DNA from: Trichinella spiralis
Taxonomy: Eukaryota > Nematoda > Enoplea > Trichinellida > Trichinellidae
Reading direction: 5' to 3'
Length of the DNA: 64,000 bases
NCBI GenBank assembly: GCA_000181795.3
Contig: CM012954.1
Coordinates: 16,712,425-16,776,424 of the forward strand
Every line of letters begins with the position of its first letter. Positions within the stretch are counted from its first letter, which is position 1. Positions 62,275 through 64,000 of the stretch are shown here, piece after piece. The notes below the pieces were generated by a model. It did not search any database, had not been told where the DNA came from, and worked only from the letters and a program-made list of their open reading frames with translations. A program made the position numbers and the translations under genes.

Positions 62275-62496
62275 TTAATGTGAAGGATGTGTTTGATGAG
62301 CAGCTGCAAGGGCATTGATATTAGGCTGGAAATTGGTGAGTTTCATGCGCAAGTCTCGACACATTTCCAGGTTCAGTCTGTTTCTTTGCTTTGATAAAAT
62401 CGCATTTACCAATTCATCTGATGTGACGAAAGACACGAAAATATCTGACAAAAGCCAATGCAACACATTTATAAAACTCTTAGAACAAAGCCGCAT
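62275..62496 (-). CDS. Short unassigned reading frame, possibly a C-terminal exon
   Basis: A 73-codon frame from ATG 62496. The start MRLCSKSFINVLHWLLSDIF and the helical middle RNRLNLEMCRDLRMKL look protein-like, with amphipathic helices and a mixed composition unlike the surrounding AT-rich shadows. It ends AAAHQTHPSH. No family recognised, and no clear upstream exon. It could be a small gene or a remnant; low confidence. Confidence 0.3.
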   Translation of the reverse strand: MRLCSKSFINVLHWLLSDIFVSFVTSDELVNAILSKQRNRLNLEMCRDLRMKLTNFQPNINALAAAHQTHPSH

Positions 62497-64000
62497 TTTG
62501 TCTAACTGGCGTCTAAACGACCAGTAAGAAAAGGTGGTGAAAATTTAGCCTGAAGTCAAAAATACTCTTCGCATCGCGCAAAATAAATTTCTGGTAGTGT
62601 CTGTTGATAGTTCAGAAAAGTATAAATTATTATTACAAAATAGTTGTCGACGAAATAAATTACTCAGATGGGATTTCAAAGTTCATATTCGATCCAGGAG
62701 TTCATCAACTCCCATTGGACCCCTAAGCCTTTAAAGACCCCTTAGAGAGTCCCATCGACCCCAAGGGGTCGATATCGACCACTTTGACTACCGCTAACCT
62801 AAATGTTTGATGGTAATATAAAATATTACGCAGTATAGAGAATAACAATCTCAATTTTTTCACAAATAATTGAATATACTATTAAGCTAATTCAGCCATT
62901 AATGCTAATTGAACTTGATGAAATGAATTTTTATATTAATTGCATTGTTAAGCACTTTAAATGCCTTTAAGCAAAATAACTTTCATTATAACAGGAAAAT
63001 TAATAAAAGTACACTTTTGATTTATGCTGTTTTGCTCTTACTTCTCACTCTTATCTATTTGCTCAAAATTTGGTTTTCTTACTTTCACACTATACTGCAG
63101 AATGTCGCCTTCATACTCAGTTATTTTGCCGCCATAACAGGAGGTGCGTAATAACACTCTTGCATATCGTCTATGATTAAAAGGTAAGTGATATTCGAGA
63201 ATGTGCAGATATTCTAGGGATGATTTGCCTAATTTGACTAAAAAATTTTGGTTTTTACGCTATTATTAATAACAGTGAAATATTCCCATCCCAATATTAC
63301 TCTCATTTCTTATAGATGCTGCAGATGCACAACTACCACAACAACATAGCCATTAATGGAATCTTCAAAAGGCAATTCATCATTTTCCTACATGCTAAAA
63401 CCATTTGCATATTAAAAACAAGTAAGTAATACAATAATTATATTGTTATGTGTTATGTCATTTGCATGAATATTATCAGATAAACAAACACGCAATAGCC
63501 ATGTTATACAAAGTAATTGAAGACAAATAATAGTGCATAATAGTAATACTAAAACTCATGCGCTTTGTTTTTAAATTTCTGATTTGTAATTACTTTTCCA
63601 GAGTAGGATGTGTTGGAAATGTATACATAGCTCTGACAGAGGAAGAAAGACAATATGTAAATGGAAGACATTGTCTTACTTGCATTTTACTTATTTCGAA
63701 ATTTTGAAACCTTCTACTAATTCACAACATTCAACGTAAAAATCGAAGAGTGACTAGTGCCCAGAAATTAAATAACGGTATGTATACAATAGCGTTGATA
63801 AGAGATGACTTGTGCTGCCCTTTCCCATTGGGAAAATTTTATGCAACTCTCACTAATGCGAAAAGCCTCTTTTATTGACAATGTGCCCCAGAAGTGCTAA
63901 ACAGAAATAATAGATAGAGTGTCGTTTACTAGCAACTTGACAGTAACCAGATTTCTACGATAGATGACACCAGGAATTTCGACTTTTCAAAAAAGCAAGG
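62497..64000. other. Right-edge non-coding region
   Basis: About 1.5 kb with no exon chain. Contains the GC-rich palindrome cluster at 62717-62780. Short frames at 62945-63151 and near 63605 lack family signal. A gene could continue to the right. Confidence 0.5.
62717..62780. repeat. GC-rich palindrome cluster
   Basis: GGACCCCTAAG (62717-62727) pairs with CTTAGAGAGTCC (62741-62752), imperfectly. TCGACCCC-AA-GGGGTCGA (62755-62772) is an 8-base-arm hairpin. GGTCGATATCGACC (62767-62780) is a perfect 14-base palindrome overlapping it. Much richer in G+C than its surroundings. Confidence 0.7.

Noticed and set aside
1-64000. tRNA or rRNA genes, CRISPR arrays, retroelement or virus fossils
   Set aside because: I found no T-loop-like boxes, regular spacer arrays, reverse transcriptase or capsid motifs, or long terminal repeats.

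Overview
The window is AT-rich (my estimate is about one third G+C) eukaryotic DNA. Genes are compact and split by many short introns with strong GTAAGT-type donors and TTTCAG/TTTTAG acceptors. The conserved proteins are metazoan (COX5B, ENY2, WBP2, SMG7, RPL24, HTRA2, Na+/K+-ATPase beta, DNAJC3, a CDH23-like cadherin). Small genome-style spacing and an expansion of secreted trypsin-like proteins suggest a nematode, perhaps an early-branching one such as a Trichinella/Trichuris relative. The organism is an inference; the gene families are not. I see no bacterial operons, CRISPR arrays, tRNA or rRNA genes, and no retroelement or virus fossil.

Layout. 1-13.2 kb holds housekeeping genes, all on the minus strand: the edge of an unassigned gene, an MFSD8/CLN7-like lysosomal transporter, COX5B, ENY2, WBP2, an SMG7/EST1-like nonsense-mediated-decay protein, ribosomal protein L24 and an HTRA2/Omi-like mitochondrial protease. 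15-32.5 kb is the most unusual part: four tandem minus-strand genes (A-D), each with a signal peptide, a variable linker and two trypsin-fold (S1) domains. All eight domains have lost the catalytic His and Asp, and none has a GDSGG nucleophile site. 34-38.2 kb holds a Na+/K+-ATPase beta subunit and a one-exon WD-type protein that looks like the Pol I factor TAF1C, both minus. 38.8-41.4 kb holds DNAJC3/p58IPK on the plus strand. 42.4 kb is a secreted, probably GPI-anchored Ly6-like protein, and 48.0-48.7 kb a secreted orphan. About 50.5-62 kb is one long cadherin gene with about 16 extracellular repeats and a CDH23-type membrane-proximal region. The last 2 kb is nearly empty apart from a short unassigned minus-strand reading frame and a GC-rich palindrome cluster.

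Functional themes are mitochondrial proteostasis and respiration (HTRA2, COX5B), RNA and transcription (ENY2, SMG7, TAF1C-like, RPL24), ER and secretory function (DNAJC3), and many secreted or surface proteins. Splicing oddities stand out: two likely GC-AG introns (RPL24 and pseudoprotease gene B), a 5-nt first coding exon in RPL24, and an HTRA2 intron with no AG at its 3' end. Exon joins were worked out by eye from splice consensus, reading phase and family alignment from memory; boundaries are good to a few bases where stated and approximate elsewhere.
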